A program made the translations under genes and the position numbers. Below, one piece after another: positions 33,536 to 42,942 of a DNA stretch of 64,000 bases (positions within the stretch are counted from its first letter, which is position 1; the number at the start of each line of letters is the position of its first letter). Source of the DNA: Mycobacterium avium subsp. avium (GTDB lineage Bacteria; Actinomycetota; Actinomycetes; Mycobacteriales; Mycobacteriaceae); NCBI RefSeq assembly GCF_009741445.1, contig NZ_CP046507.1, forward strand, positions 4,588,001 through 4,652,000. Reading direction: 5' to 3'. The notes beneath the pieces were generated by a model. The model saw only the letters and a list, made by a program, of their open reading frames with translations. It made no database searches and was not told the origin of the DNA.

Positions 33536-36500
33536 TTGTGGCTGGTCGGCGCGATCGCGCTGGCGTTGACGTTCGCCCAGTCGCCCGGGCGGATCTCCCC
33601 GGACACCAAGCTCGACCTGACCGCGAACCCGCTGCGCTTCCTGGCCCGCGCGACCAACCTGTGGAACAGCGAGCTGCCGTTCGGGCAGGCGCAGAACCAG
33701 GCCTACGGATACCTGTTTCCGCACGGCACCTTCTTCCTGATCGGCCATGCGCTCGGCGTGCCCGGCTGGATCACCCAGCGGCTGTGGTGGGCGCTGCTGT
33801 TGACGGTCGGCTTCTGGGGCCTGTTGCGGGTCGCCGAGGCGCTGGGGATCGGCAGCCCGGGCTCCCGGGTGATCGCCGCCGCCGCGTTCGCGTTGTCGCC
33901 ACGGGTGCTGACCACGCTGGGGTCGATCTCGTCGGAAACCCTGCCGATGATGCTGGCGCCGTGGGTGCTGCTGCCCACCATCCTGGCGCTGCGGGCCACC
34001 GGCCCGAGGTCGGTGCGCGCGCTGGCCGCGCAGGCGGGGGTGGCCGTCGCCCTGATGGGTGCGGTCAACGCGATCGCCACCGTGGCCGGCTGCCTGCCCG
34101 CGGTGATCTGGTGGGCGTGCCACCGCCCGAACCGGTTGTGGTGGCGCTACACCGGGTGGTGGCTGGTGGCGCTGGTGCTGGCCACGCTGTGGTGGGTGGT
34201 GGGCCTGGTGATGCTGCGCGCCATCAGCCCGCCGTTTCTGGACTTCATCGAATCCTCGGGTGTGACGACGCAATGGTCGTCGCTGGTGGAGATGTTGCGC
34301 GGCACCGACAGCTGGACCCCGTACGTGGCGCCGACCGCCACCGCGGGGGCTCCGCTGGTGACCGGGTCGGCGGCGGTGCTGGGCACCTGCCTGGTCGCGG
34401 CGGCGGGGCTGGCCGGCCTGGCCGGCCCCACCATGCCGGCGCGCGGGCGGCTGGTCACCATGCTGCTCGTCGGGGTGGTGTTGATGGCCGCCGGTTACAG
34501 CGGCGGGCTGGGCTCGCCGGCGGCGCACGCGGTGCAGGCGTTCCTGGACGCCGGCGGGGCGCCGCTGCGCAACGTGCACAAGCTGGGCTCGGTGATCAGG
34601 ATCCCGATCGTGCTGGGCGTCGCGCAGCTGCTGGGCCGGATACCGCTGCCGGGCAGCGCGCCGAAGTCGTTGTGGCTCAGTGCCTTTGCGCACCCGGAGC
34701 GCGATAAGTGGGTCGCGACCGCGGTGGTGGTGCTGACCGCGCTGATGGTCAGCACGTCGCTCGCCTGGACGGGCCGGCTGACCCCGCCGGGGACGTTCAC
34801 CGCGATCCCGCCGTATTGGCAGCAGACGGCCGACTGGCTGACCCAGCACAACACCGGCTCCCCCACCCCCGGGCGGGTGCTCGTCGCCCCGGGAGCCCCG
34901 TTCGCCACCCAGGTATGGGGCACCAGCCACGACGAGCCGCTGCAGGTGCTGGGCGCCAGCCCGTGGGGGGTGCGCGACTCGATCCCGTTGACCCCGCCGC
35001 AGACCATCCGGGCGCTGGATTCGGTGCAGCGTTTGTTCGCCGCCGGCCGCCCCTCGCTGGGCCTGGCTGATACGCTTGCCCGCCAAGGCATTTCGTATGT
35101 CGTGGTGCGCAACGACCTGGACCCCGACACGTCGCGCTCGGCGCGCCCCATCCTGGTGCACCGCGCCGTCGACGGGTCGCCGGGCCTGCACAAGGTGGCG
35201 CAGTTCGGCGCGCCGGTTGGCCCGGGCACCGTGGCCGGTTTTGTCGCCGACAGCGGATTGCGGCCTCGATATCCGGCCGTCGAGGTCTACCGGGTCGACG
35301 CGGGCGGCGACGCGGGCACCCCCTACTTCGTCGACACCGACCGGATGGCCCGCATCGACGGCGGGCCGGAAGTGCTGCTGCGCCTTGACGAAAGGCGGCG
35401 GCTGCTGGGCCAGCCGCCGCTGGGCCCGGCGCTGTTGACCGCCGACGCGCGAGCCGCCGGGCTGCCGCTGCCCGCCGGGGCCGGCGTCACCGTCACCGAC
35501 ACCCCGGTGGCCCGCGAGACGGATTACGGCCGGGTGGACCAACATTCGTCGGCGATCCGGGCCCCCGGCGACGCGCGGCACACCTACAACCGGGTGCCCG
35601 ACTACCCGGTCCCCGGCGCCGATCCGGTGCTCGGCGCGTGGACGGGAGGGCGGATCACGGTGTCGAGCTCGGCCTCGGATTCCACCGCGATGCCCGACGT
35701 CGCGCCGGCCACCTCCCCGGCCGCCGCGATCGACGGGGACCCGGCGACGGCGTGGGTGTCCAACTCGCTGCAATCGGCCGTCGGGCAATGGATGCAGATC
35801 GATTTCGACCACCCGGTGACCAATGCGGCGCTCACCTTGACCCCCAGCGCCACTGCCGTCGGCGCCCAGGTCCGCCGCATTCTCATCGAAACCGCAACGG
35901 GCAGCACCACTTTGCGGTTCGACCAGCCGGGCAAGCCGCTCGCCGCGGCGCTGCCCTACGGCGAGACCCCGTGGCTGCGGATCACCGCCGCCGGCACCGA
36001 CGACGGATCGCCCGGGGTGCAGTTCGGCATCACCGACTTGACCGTCACCCAGTACGACGCGTCCGGCTTCGCGCACCCGGTCGACCTGCGGCACACCGTG
36101 CGGGTGCCCGGGCCGTCGCCGGGGTCGCCGATCACGCGGTGGGAGTTGGGACCCGAGCTGCCCGGCCGGCCCGGCTGCGCCCGGGCGCCCGACAGTGTGC
36201 GCTGCGCGCCGTCGATGGAGCTGGCCCCGGAAGAGCCGGTCACCTTCAGCCGGACGCTGACGGTGCCGGCGCCGACGTCGGTCACCCCGACGGTGTGGGT
36301 GCGCCCCCGCCAGGGACCCAAGCTGGCCGACCTGATCACCGAACCGAATACGACTGTGACTCACGGCGATTCGGATACCGTCGACGTTCTCGGCTCGGCG
36401 TATGCGGCCACCGACGACGACCCGGCCACCGCCTGGACCGCGCCGCAACGAGTGGTGCAGCACAAGACGCCGCCCACCCTGACGCTCACCCTGCCCCGGC

Positions 36501-37717
36501 CCACCCAGGTCGCCGGGGTGCGCCTGGTTCCCAGCCGGGCGGCGCTGCCCGCCCACCCCACCATGGTGGCCGTCAACCTGGGCGACGGCCCGCAGGTGAC
36601 CGCGGTGAAACCCGGTCAGGCGCAGACGATTCCGCTCAAACCCCGGGTGACCGACACGGTGACCATCAGCCTGCTGGATTGGGAAGACGTCATCGACCGC
36701 AACGCGTTGGGCTTCGACCAGCTCAAGCCGCCCGGGCTGGCCGAGGTCGCGGCGCTGGGCGCCGACGGCAACCCGATCGCCCCCGCCGACGCCGGCCGCA
36801 ACCGCGCCCGCGAGGTCAGCGTCGGCTGCGAACGCGGGCCGGTCATCGCCGTCGCGGGCCGGTTCGTACACACCGCGATCCACACCACCGTCGGCGCCCT
36901 GCTCGATGACCAGCCCGTCGCCGCGGTGCCCTGCGAGCGCGACCCGATCGCGCTGCCCGCGGGCGAGCAGGAGCTGTTGATCAGCCCGGGCGCCCAGTTC
37001 GTCGTCGACGGCGCCGAGCTGTCCACCCCGGCCGCCGCCGAGGCCGCCCAGCCGGTCCGGGTTGCGTCGTGGCGCGGCTGGGGCCCGGACCGCCGCGAGA
37101 TCGCGGCCGGCCCGTCGAACATCTCCCGGATCCTGGTCATCCCGGAGAGCATCAATCCCGGGTGGGTGGCGCGCACCGGCAGCGGGGCCCGGCTGACGCC
37201 GATCGCGGTCAACGGCTGGCAGCAGGGCTGGCTGGTGCCCGCGGGCGCTCCCGGCGTCATCACGCTGAGCTTCGCCTCCAATTCGCTGTATCGCGCGGGA
37301 CTGGCCGTCGGGCTGGCGCTGCTGCCGGTGCTGGCGCTGCTGGCGTGCTGGCGCACCCGGAAACGGGGGACCCAGGACCCGCCCGCGCGGCCGTGGCGGC
37401 CCGGGGTGTGGGCAGCGGTCCCGGCGCTGGCCGCCGGGGCGGTGATCGCCGGCGCGGCCGGAGTGGCGGTACTGGGCGCCGCGCTGGGTCTGCGGTATGC
37501 GCTGGGCGCCCGGCGCTGGGCGCGGCTCGGGATGGCGGGCAGCGCCGGCGGGCTGATCCTGGCCGGGGCGGCGTTGTCGCGCCAGCCCTGGCGCTCGGTC
37601 GACGGGTACGCCGGCCACGCGGGGTATGTCCAACTGCTGGCGTTGATTTCGCTTGCGGCGCTTACCGCCTCGGTCGTCGCGGTGCCCCGCCGGCGCGGCG
37701 GAGCCCGTCACGAATAG
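33536..37717 (+). CDS. aftD: Alpha-(1->3)-arabinofuranosyltransferase AftD (Rv0236c homologue)
   Basis: This very large membrane glycosyltransferase of the GT-C class (1,393 residues as called) adds arabinofuranose from decaprenyl-phospho-arabinose to arabinogalactan and lipoarabinomannan. The N-terminal ~400 residues are transmembrane helices. The first periplasmic loop holds SPDTKLDLTANPLRFL, with candidate catalytic aspartates. The middle ~800 residues are periplasmic beta-rich carbohydrate-binding modules. Helices return at ~1180-1393. The only standard start codon in the open frame is TTG 33536, whose upstream sequence is a weak ribosome site. The frame stays open upstream to 33374, and the residues just before (VSRRW) look like natural N-terminal sequence, so the true start is uncertain. 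Confidence 0.92.
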   Translation: MWLVGAIALALTFAQSPGRISPDTKLDLTANPLRFLARATNLWNSELPFGQAQNQAYGYLFPHGTFFLIGHALGVPGWITQRLWWALLLTVGFWGLLRVAEALGIGSPGSRVIAAAAFALSPRVLTTLGSISSETLPMMLAPWVLLPTILALRATGPRSVRALAAQAGVAVALMGAVNAIATVAGCLPAVIWWACHRPNRLWWRYTGWWLVALVLATLWWVVGLVMLRAISPPFLDFIESSGVTTQWSSLVEMLRGTDSWTPYVAPTATAGAPLVTGSAAVLGTCLVAAAGLAGLAGPTMPARGRLVTMLLVGVVLMAAGYSGGLGSPAAHAVQAFLDAGGAPLRNVHKLGSVIRIPIVLGVAQLLGRIPLPGSAPKSLWLSAFAHPERDKWVATAVVVLTALMVSTSLAWTGRLTPPGTFTAIPPYWQQTADWLTQHNTGSPTPGRVLVAPGAPFATQVWGTSHDEPLQVLGASPWGVRDSIPLTPPQTIRALDSVQRLFAAGRPSLGLADTLARQGISYVVVRNDLDPDTSRSARPILVHRAVDGSPGLHKVAQFGAPVGPGTVAGFVADSGLRPRYPAVEVYRVDAGGDAGTPYFVDTDRMARIDGGPEVLLRLDERRRLLGQPPLGPALLTADARAAGLPLPAGAGVTVTDTPVARETDYGRVDQHSSAIRAPGDARHTYNRVPDYPVPGADPVLGAWTGGRITVSSSASDSTAMPDVAPATSPAAAIDGDPATAWVSNSLQSAVGQWMQIDFDHPVTNAALTLTPSATAVGAQVRRILIETATGSTTLRFDQPGKPLAAALPYGETPWLRITAAGTDDGSPGVQFGITDLTVTQYDASGFAHPVDLRHTVRVPGPSPGSPITRWELGPELPGRPGCARAPDSVRCAPSMELAPEEPVTFSRTLTVPAPTSVTPTVWVRPRQGPKLADLITEPNTTVTHGDSDTVDVLGSAYAATDDDPATAWTAPQRVVQHKTPPTLTLTLPRPTQVAGVRLVPSRAALPAHPTMVAVNLGDGPQVTAVKPGQAQTIPLKPRVTDTVTISLLDWEDVIDRNALGFDQLKPPGLAEVAALGADGNPIAPADAGRNRAREVSVGCERGPVIAVAGRFVHTAIHTTVGALLDDQPVAAVPCERDPIALPAGEQELLISPGAQFVVDGAELSTPAAAEAAQPVRVASWRGWGPDRREIAAGPSNISRILVIPESINPGWVARTGSGARLTPIAVNGWQQGWLVPAGAPGVITLSFASNSLYRAGLAVGLALLPVLALLACWRTRKRGTQDPPARPWRPGVWAAVPALAAGAVIAGAAGVAVLGAALGLRYALGARRWARLGMAGSAGGLILAGAALSRQPWRSVDGYAGHAGYVQLLALISLAALTASVVAVPRRRGGARHE

Positions 37718-37804
37718 TCGGCCGGAGTATTGGCTACCCGTTTATCGGCTGATTGACTGGATACGCGGGTTGGTGTAGCCGCCACCGACCGAGGAGTTAG
37801 CGAG

Positions 37805-39262
37805 ATGAGCTGGTTTTCCGCACCCGATTACTGGGTGGGCAGGCTGGTGCTCGAGCGCGGCGTAGCGGTGATCTACCTCCTGGCGTTCGTCGCGGCCGCC
37901 GCGCAGTTCCGCGCGCTCATCGGCGAACACGGGATGCTGCCGATCCCGCGGTTTTTGGCCGGGCAGTCGTGGCGGCGCACGCCGAGCATCTTTCACCTGC
38001 ACTATTCGGATCGACTGTTCGCGGCGCTCTCCTGGTTCGGCGCGGCGCTGTCGGCGGCCATCGTGGCCGGAGCGGCCGACGCGGTGCCGCTGTGGGCGGC
38101 CATGCTGATGTGGCTGACGCTGTGGGTGCTCTACCTCTCGATCGTCAACGTCGGGCAGACCTGGTATTCGTTCGGCTGGGAGTCGCTGCTGCTCGAGACC
38201 GGCTTCCTGATGATCTTCCTGGGCAATGCCGAGGTGGCCCCGCCGCTGCTCACCTTGTGGATGGCGCGGTTGCTGCTGTTCCGGGTGGAGTTCGGCGCCG
38301 GGCTGATCAAGATGCGCGGCGATCCGTGCTGGCGCGATCTGACCTGTCTGTACTACCACCACGAGACCCAGCCGATGCCGGGCCCGTTGAGCTGGTTCTT
38401 CCACCACCTGCCCAAGCCCCTGCACCGGATCGAGGTGGCGGGCAACCACTTCGCGCAGCTGATCGTGCCGTTCGGGCTGTTCGCGCCGCAGCCGGTGGCC
38501 GGCGTGGCCGCGGCCATCATCGTGGTCACCCAGCTGTGGCTGGTCGCCTCGGGCAACTTCGCCTGGCTGAATTGGGTGACGATCCTGTTGGCGTGCAGCG
38601 CCATCGACGATTCGTCGGTCGCGCTGCTGCTGCCCAAGAGCGTGCTGCCGGGGCAGGGTGAACCGTCGGCGTCACCGCTGTGGTTCGTCGTTGTGGTGGT
38701 CGCGGTCACCGCCGCCGTGCTGGTGATGAGCTACTGGCCGATACGCAACATGCTGTCCTCGCGTCAGCGAATGAACATGTCGTTCAACTCTTTTCACCTG
38801 GTGAACACCTACGGCGCGTTCGGCAGCATCGGCCGGGTCCGCCGCGAGGTGGTGATCGAAGGCACCGCCGACGACGACATCACCGACCAGACCGTATGGT
38901 GGGAATACGAATTCAAGGGCAAACCGGGTGGCGTGCGCCGGCTGCCGCGCCAGTGGGCGCCCTACCATCTGCGGCTGGACTGGCTGATGTGGTTCGCCGC
39001 GATCTCGCCCGGCTACGCCCAGCCGTGGCTGTCGCCGTTCCTGCAGCGGCTGCTGGAAAACGATCGCCCGACGCTACGGTTGTTGCGGCACAACCCCTTC
39101 CCCGATGCGCCGCCCCGGTACGTGCGGGCACGGCTCTACGAGTATCGCTTCACCACGCCGGCCGAGCTGCGGCGCGACCGGGCCTGGTGGCATCGCACGC
39201 TGATCGGCGGCTACGTGCCGCCGCTGACGCTGTCGAAACTGACACCGCAGGACCACGGCTAG
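37805..39262 (+). CDS. Lipase maturation factor-like membrane protein (Rv0235c homologue)
   Basis: This 485-residue polytopic protein (Rv0235c: 482 from memory) belongs to the LMF1/DUF1222 family. Seen are several N-terminal helices, the family block QTWYSFGWESLLLETGFLMIF near residue 120, RVEFGAGLIKMRGDPCWRDL near 165, and a C-terminal soluble domain with NTYGAFGSIGRVRREVVIEG. In animals LMF1 helps lipases fold; the bacterial role is unknown. The ATG has GAGGAG eight bases upstream. It follows aftD by 87 bases on the same strand and marks the left edge of the accessory block. Confidence 0.85.
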   Translation: MSWFSAPDYWVGRLVLERGVAVIYLLAFVAAAAQFRALIGEHGMLPIPRFLAGQSWRRTPSIFHLHYSDRLFAALSWFGAALSAAIVAGAADAVPLWAAMLMWLTLWVLYLSIVNVGQTWYSFGWESLLLETGFLMIFLGNAEVAPPLLTLWMARLLLFRVEFGAGLIKMRGDPCWRDLTCLYYHHETQPMPGPLSWFFHHLPKPLHRIEVAGNHFAQLIVPFGLFAPQPVAGVAAAIIVVTQLWLVASGNFAWLNWVTILLACSAIDDSSVALLLPKSVLPGQGEPSASPLWFVVVVVAVTAAVLVMSYWPIRNMLSSRQRMNMSFNSFHLVNTYGAFGSIGRVRREVVIEGTADDDITDQTVWWEYEFKGKPGGVRRLPRQWAPYHLRLDWLMWFAAISPGYAQPWLSPFLQRLLENDRPTLRLLRHNPFPDAPPRYVRARLYEYRFTTPAELRRDRAWWHRTLIGGYVPPLTLSKLTPQDHG

Positions 39263-39372
39263 GGCAGGCATGAGCATCCAGCAGGCCGACCCGTGGCGGC
39301 GCGCTTGCCGTGATACAGCCGCGGCGTCACCACCAATGCGTCCAGGAATTCGGGTGTGGAGCTAGGGATTTC

Positions 39373-39424
39373 AGTGTGTACTCACGGCGGGATTTCGGCC
39401 GGAATCTCGCCATGAGTACACACT
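39373..39424. terminator. Long interrupted hairpin at the left edge of the accessory block
   Basis: AGTGTGTACTCA (39373-39384) pairs with TGAGTACACACT (39413-39424). Inside it, GGCGGGATTTC pairs with GGAATCTCGCC (two G-T wobbles) around the loop GGCC. The whole 52-base element is one near-continuous stem between the convergent LMF-like and GMC genes. It is probably a two-way terminator and may be a repetitive element. Confidence 0.75.
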
Positions 39425-39445
39425 CGAGGCCGAAGCCCCCGGCCC

Positions 39446-41197
39446 CTACTTGTACAGGTCCGTGTGGTCGGCCTTGATCGCGTCCGCGCCCTTCTCGCCG
39501 ACCATGTAGACGGTGTTCTGGATGCGGCAGTCCGGGATGATCGGGAAGACGGAGGCGTCGACAACGCGAAGTTTGTTGACGCCGTGGACCTTCAGCTTGG
39601 GATCCACCACACCCTGGTCGATGTTCTTGGACAGCCGATTGGTGCCGCACGGATGGTAGGACGTCTGCACCCGGTCCTGGATGGACGTCCTCATCAGCTC
39701 GTCGGAGTGCAGCGGCATATCCCACGGGTACTGGCTGATGACGAGGTCCTTGAAGCCGTCGCCCTTGGTGAGAATGTCGTAGGCCAACCTGATGCCCTCG
39801 CGCAGGGCGATGATGTCGAGCTCGTTGGACAGGTAATTCAGGTTGATGTTGGGCTGCATGAACGGGTCGGTGCTGTTGAGCGTCACCTCGCCGCCGTCGT
39901 AGGCCGGGCGGACCAGGTCGACCATCACGGTGATGTGGTCGCCCTCCGGCGGGGCGGGGTACTGCCACTGGAACGCACTGCCGAACGCGGGAACGAAGTC
40001 GAGCTCGAAGTGCGGCTGTCCCTCCGGCGAGAAGGGGTCGAGCCCGCCGTTGGCGGCCTTGGCCTCACGGTAAATCGGATCCCGGTCCAGGTATTCGTCG
40101 ACGCGGGGGAAGCCGATCATCTCCAGCAGACCGGAGCCCAGCGGACCCTGGTGGTCCTTTTGGTAATCGGCAACGGCGGAGTCGTGCTTCGGACCGGGGC
40201 GCAGGTAGTCGTCGATGGCGTAGCCCTCCTTGATCCGCAGCACGAACGGGACGCCCGGGTGATCGAACAGGTGCTGGCCGACATGGCGAGAATCGACGAC
40301 CACGGGGATGCCGTGCTTGGCCAGCTCGCGTCCCGGGCCGATACCGCTGAGCATCAACAGCTTCGGGCTCTCGAAAACACCCTGGGAGAGGATGACCTCC
40401 CGGTTGGCGTAGAAGCTGCGCTCGGTGCCGGAGGCGTCGATGACGGTCACACCCTTGCAGGTGCGGTCGGCATAGTCGATGATCAGCCGCTTGGACCGAA
40501 CCTCGGGCAGGATCGTGATGTTGGGCCGGTCCTTCACGAACAGGTAGCTGCCGGAACGCACACCCCGATAGATGGTGCTGACCGCGTGGGTGAGGCCGTT
40601 CATCTCACCGTCGTAGATGTTCTCCGTCACCGGCAGGCCCCGCGACTTCCACGCCTGCGCGACGACGTCGCGGAAGGGCTGCAACTCGGGGATGTTGTTG
40701 TGCGAGATGGGCAGCGGACCGCCGGCGCCGATCCGCTTCATGTCGGGCGAGAACGTCCCGTGGTCGTCGTGATAGGTGGCGCTCTTGCGCAGGTAGGGAA
40801 GCAGCGGCTGCCAGGTCCATTCCGGGCCACCGTATTCCGCCCACCGGTCGTAGGTCGGCTTGCAGCCGGGAATCCAGCTGAAGTAGTTGGCCGCGGAGCT
40901 GCCGCCGAGGATCTTGCCCCGGGTCTCCTGCTTGTCGATGCGCTGCCAGACGCCACGGTCGACGAACTTGGCCAGGTAATCCCAGTCGTACGGGCTGTGG
41001 CGCAGCTCCATGGCCGTTCCCGGGGTGTTCACCCCGTCAAGCTCCCAGGGGTTGCCGACACCGGCCTCGACGACCAGGACGCTGACGTTCGGGTTCTCGG
41101 CGAGGCGTCCGGCGACGACGTTACCAGCGGTGCCGCCCCCGACGACGACGAAGTCAAAGTGAGCCCCGTCGGCCACATTTGGTTGCGCGTGTGACAT
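39446..41197 (-). CDS. GMC-family FAD-dependent oxidoreductase (alcohol/choline oxidase-dehydrogenase type)
   Basis: This 583-residue flavoprotein has the glucose-methanol-choline fold. The N-terminal FAD motif VVVGGGTAGNVVAGRLAEN is at about 17-35, GKILGGSSAANYFSWIPG is near 110, the second GMC signature region with GVFESPKLLMLSGIGP is near 295, and the C-terminal active-site histidine is in TSYHPCGTNRL, followed by CRIQNTVYMVGEK, where an Asn holds the second catalytic position. Substrates in the family are alcohols, sugars and choline. Oxidases make H2O2 and dehydrogenases use other acceptors; sequence alone does not decide. Two catalase genes directly upstream favour an oxidase. The ATG follows GAGGAGGAAATC. 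No counterpart exists at this place in H37Rv. Confidence 0.85.
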   Translation of the reverse strand: MSHAQPNVADGAHFDFVVVGGGTAGNVVAGRLAENPNVSVLVVEAGVGNPWELDGVNTPGTAMELRHSPYDWDYLAKFVDRGVWQRIDKQETRGKILGGSSAANYFSWIPGCKPTYDRWAEYGGPEWTWQPLLPYLRKSATYHDDHGTFSPDMKRIGAGGPLPISHNNIPELQPFRDVVAQAWKSRGLPVTENIYDGEMNGLTHAVSTIYRGVRSGSYLFVKDRPNITILPEVRSKRLIIDYADRTCKGVTVIDASGTERSFYANREVILSQGVFESPKLLMLSGIGPGRELAKHGIPVVVDSRHVGQHLFDHPGVPFVLRIKEGYAIDDYLRPGPKHDSAVADYQKDHQGPLGSGLLEMIGFPRVDEYLDRDPIYREAKAANGGLDPFSPEGQPHFELDFVPAFGSAFQWQYPAPPEGDHITVMVDLVRPAYDGGEVTLNSTDPFMQPNINLNYLSNELDIIALREGIRLAYDILTKGDGFKDLVISQYPWDMPLHSDELMRTSIQDRVQTSYHPCGTNRLSKNIDQGVVDPKLKVHGVNKLRVVDASVFPIIPDCRIQNTVYMVGEKGADAIKADHTDLYK

Positions 41198-41364
41198 GAT
41201 TTCCTCCTCGAAAACTCGGGTGTTCAGCGGGCCGCACCGCACGCGTGGAAACCCTCGTTGCCTACCGGGATACGGATTCCGAACCCGCAGTTAGCAGCAT
41301 GTTCGGGCGCCGCGTTGAACTCCATGTAGTTCACTCCGTAATTCGGCCGAAATTCCCGCCGCGC

Positions 41365-41384
41365 TTTGGTGGTCGCTACAAGCG
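41365..41384. repeat. Dispersed 20-bp motif, copy 1
   Basis: TTTGGTGGTCGCTACAAGCG, with the inverted repeat CGCT-ACA-AGCG at its end. It matches copy 2 (45030-45049) at 19 of 20 bases, and similarity continues ~20 bases upstream. It lies between the first catalase gene and the GMC gene, about 170 bases before the GMC start. Confidence 0.65.
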
Positions 41385-41462
41385 CGCCGCCGACGCGGCT
41401 CCCCCGGGCGCGCCGGCGCGTGATTCGTTGCGCTGCAAACGAATCAGGGCCTCGCGATGTTG

Positions 41463-42917
41463 TCAGCTGTTGAGATTGGCGCGAACGCCTTCTTCGACCT
41501 TCCTGCCGATGTCGGGGTCGACGTGGCGCCAGTACGCGAAGACACGGGACAGGACGGGTTCATTCACCCCCGCCGAGACGTGACCAACGATGTTGTGTAC
41601 CAGGCGTTCCCGTTGCGCATCGTCCATCACCCGGCGCACCAGGGTGCCGGCCTGGCCCCAGTCGTCATCGTCGCGGCGCAGCGTGTACGCCGCGCGCAGC
41701 ATCTGCCCGTCGGCGGCCCAGTGCACCTCGCCGGCCCGTGCGGGATCGGCGTGCGGCCCGCCCGCGGAGTTGGGCGCATACACCGGGTCGGCGGTGTTGA
41801 CAATCCGCATCCGGCCGTCCTTGGCGTACGAGCGCACCGCACACCGGGCGGCGTTGACCGGGAGCTGGTCGTGGTTGACCCCGATGCGGGCACGGTGCGC
41901 ATCGGGGTAGGCGAAACTGCGGCCCAACAACAGCCTGTCGGGGCTCAGCCCGGTGCCGGGCACCAGGTTGCTCGGCGCGAAGGCGGCCTGCTCGACCTCG
42001 GCGTGGTGATCGGTGACGTTGCGGTCCAACGTCATCGTGCCGACCTCGATGGGTGGGTAGTCGGCGTGCGGCCACACCTTCGTCACGTCAAAGGGGTTGA
42101 AGCGGTAGGTTTTCGCGTCGGCGAACGGCATCAACTGCACCTGCAGCGACCAGCTCGGATACTCCCCGCGCGCGATGGCCTCGTACAGGTCGCGCACGCA
42201 GCAGTCGGGATGGGTGCCGGCCAGCCGCCGACCCTCTTCCTGGGGCAACCATTGGATGCCCTGGTCGGTCTTGAAGTGGTACTTCACCCAATGGATCTCG
42301 CCGGCCGAATTGACCCAACTGAACGCGTGCAGGCCGAAGCCGTTCATATGCCGAAACGTCCTGGGGATGCCCCGGTCCCCCATCACCAGCGTCACCAGAT
42401 GCGCAGTCTCGGGACAGCTCGTCCAGAAATCCCACACCATGTTGTGGTCGTGCAGGTCGTTGTCCGCGCGGCGGCCCCCGGCGCGAATCAGGTTGGGAAA
42501 CTTCATCGGATCCCGGATCGCGAAGACCGGGACGTCGCTGCCGACGAGGTCGAAGTTGCCTTCGGTGGTGTAAAACTTCACCGAAAACCCGCGGTTGTCG
42601 CGGGCCGTGTCGGCACTGCCACGCTCGCCGCTGTTGCCCGACGAGAAACGGGCGAACACCTCGGTGACCGCACCCGGTTGCAGGAAGGCCGCCTTGGTGT
42701 ACTCACTCACATCGGCCGTCACCTCGAAGCGCCCGTATGCCCCGGCGCCCTTGGCGTGCGGCTGACGCTCGGGCACCCGTTCCCGATTGAACGCCGCCAT
42801 CTGCTCGACGAGGTAGGAATCCTGCAGCAGGAGCGGCCCGTCGGGGCCCACCGTCAAGGACAGTTCGTCACTGGGCGCCGGCGCACCCGCATTCGTGGTC
42901 GTATGGTTCTCCGCCAT
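41463..42917 (-). CDS. Monofunctional heme catalase, copy A
   Basis: This 484-residue small-subunit catalase of the clade-3 type converts H2O2 to water and oxygen. Catalytic His54 (RVPERQPHAKGAGAYG), distal Asn121 (TTEGNFDLVG) and proximal heme-ligand Tyr337 (LLLGRSFAYPDAHRARIG) are all present. M. tuberculosis has no such enzyme and relies on KatG. It lies 25 bases downstream of a closely similar catalase gene and 265 bases upstream of the GMC gene, all on the same strand. The start is ATG 42917. The nearby ATATGGCGGAG has only a weak ribosome site, so translation may depend on the upstream gene. Confidence 0.93.
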   Translation of the reverse strand: MAENHTTTNAGAPAPSDELSLTVGPDGPLLLQDSYLVEQMAAFNRERVPERQPHAKGAGAYGRFEVTADVSEYTKAAFLQPGAVTEVFARFSSGNSGERGSADTARDNRGFSVKFYTTEGNFDLVGSDVPVFAIRDPMKFPNLIRAGGRRADNDLHDHNMVWDFWTSCPETAHLVTLVMGDRGIPRTFRHMNGFGLHAFSWVNSAGEIHWVKYHFKTDQGIQWLPQEEGRRLAGTHPDCCVRDLYEAIARGEYPSWSLQVQLMPFADAKTYRFNPFDVTKVWPHADYPPIEVGTMTLDRNVTDHHAEVEQAAFAPSNLVPGTGLSPDRLLLGRSFAYPDAHRARIGVNHDQLPVNAARCAVRSYAKDGRMRIVNTADPVYAPNSAGGPHADPARAGEVHWAADGQMLRAAYTLRRDDDDWGQAGTLVRRVMDDAQRERLVHNIVGHVSAGVNEPVLSRVFAYWRHVDPDIGRKVEEGVRANLNS

Positions 42918-42942
42918 ATCGTGTGGTCCGGCGGCTTCCGGC

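Noticed and set aside
33431-37711. A 1,426-codon open frame antisense to aftD
   Set aside because: High GC keeps the opposite strand open. The translation is Arg/Gly/His/Gln-rich low complexity with no domain, while the + strand encodes a clear AftD.
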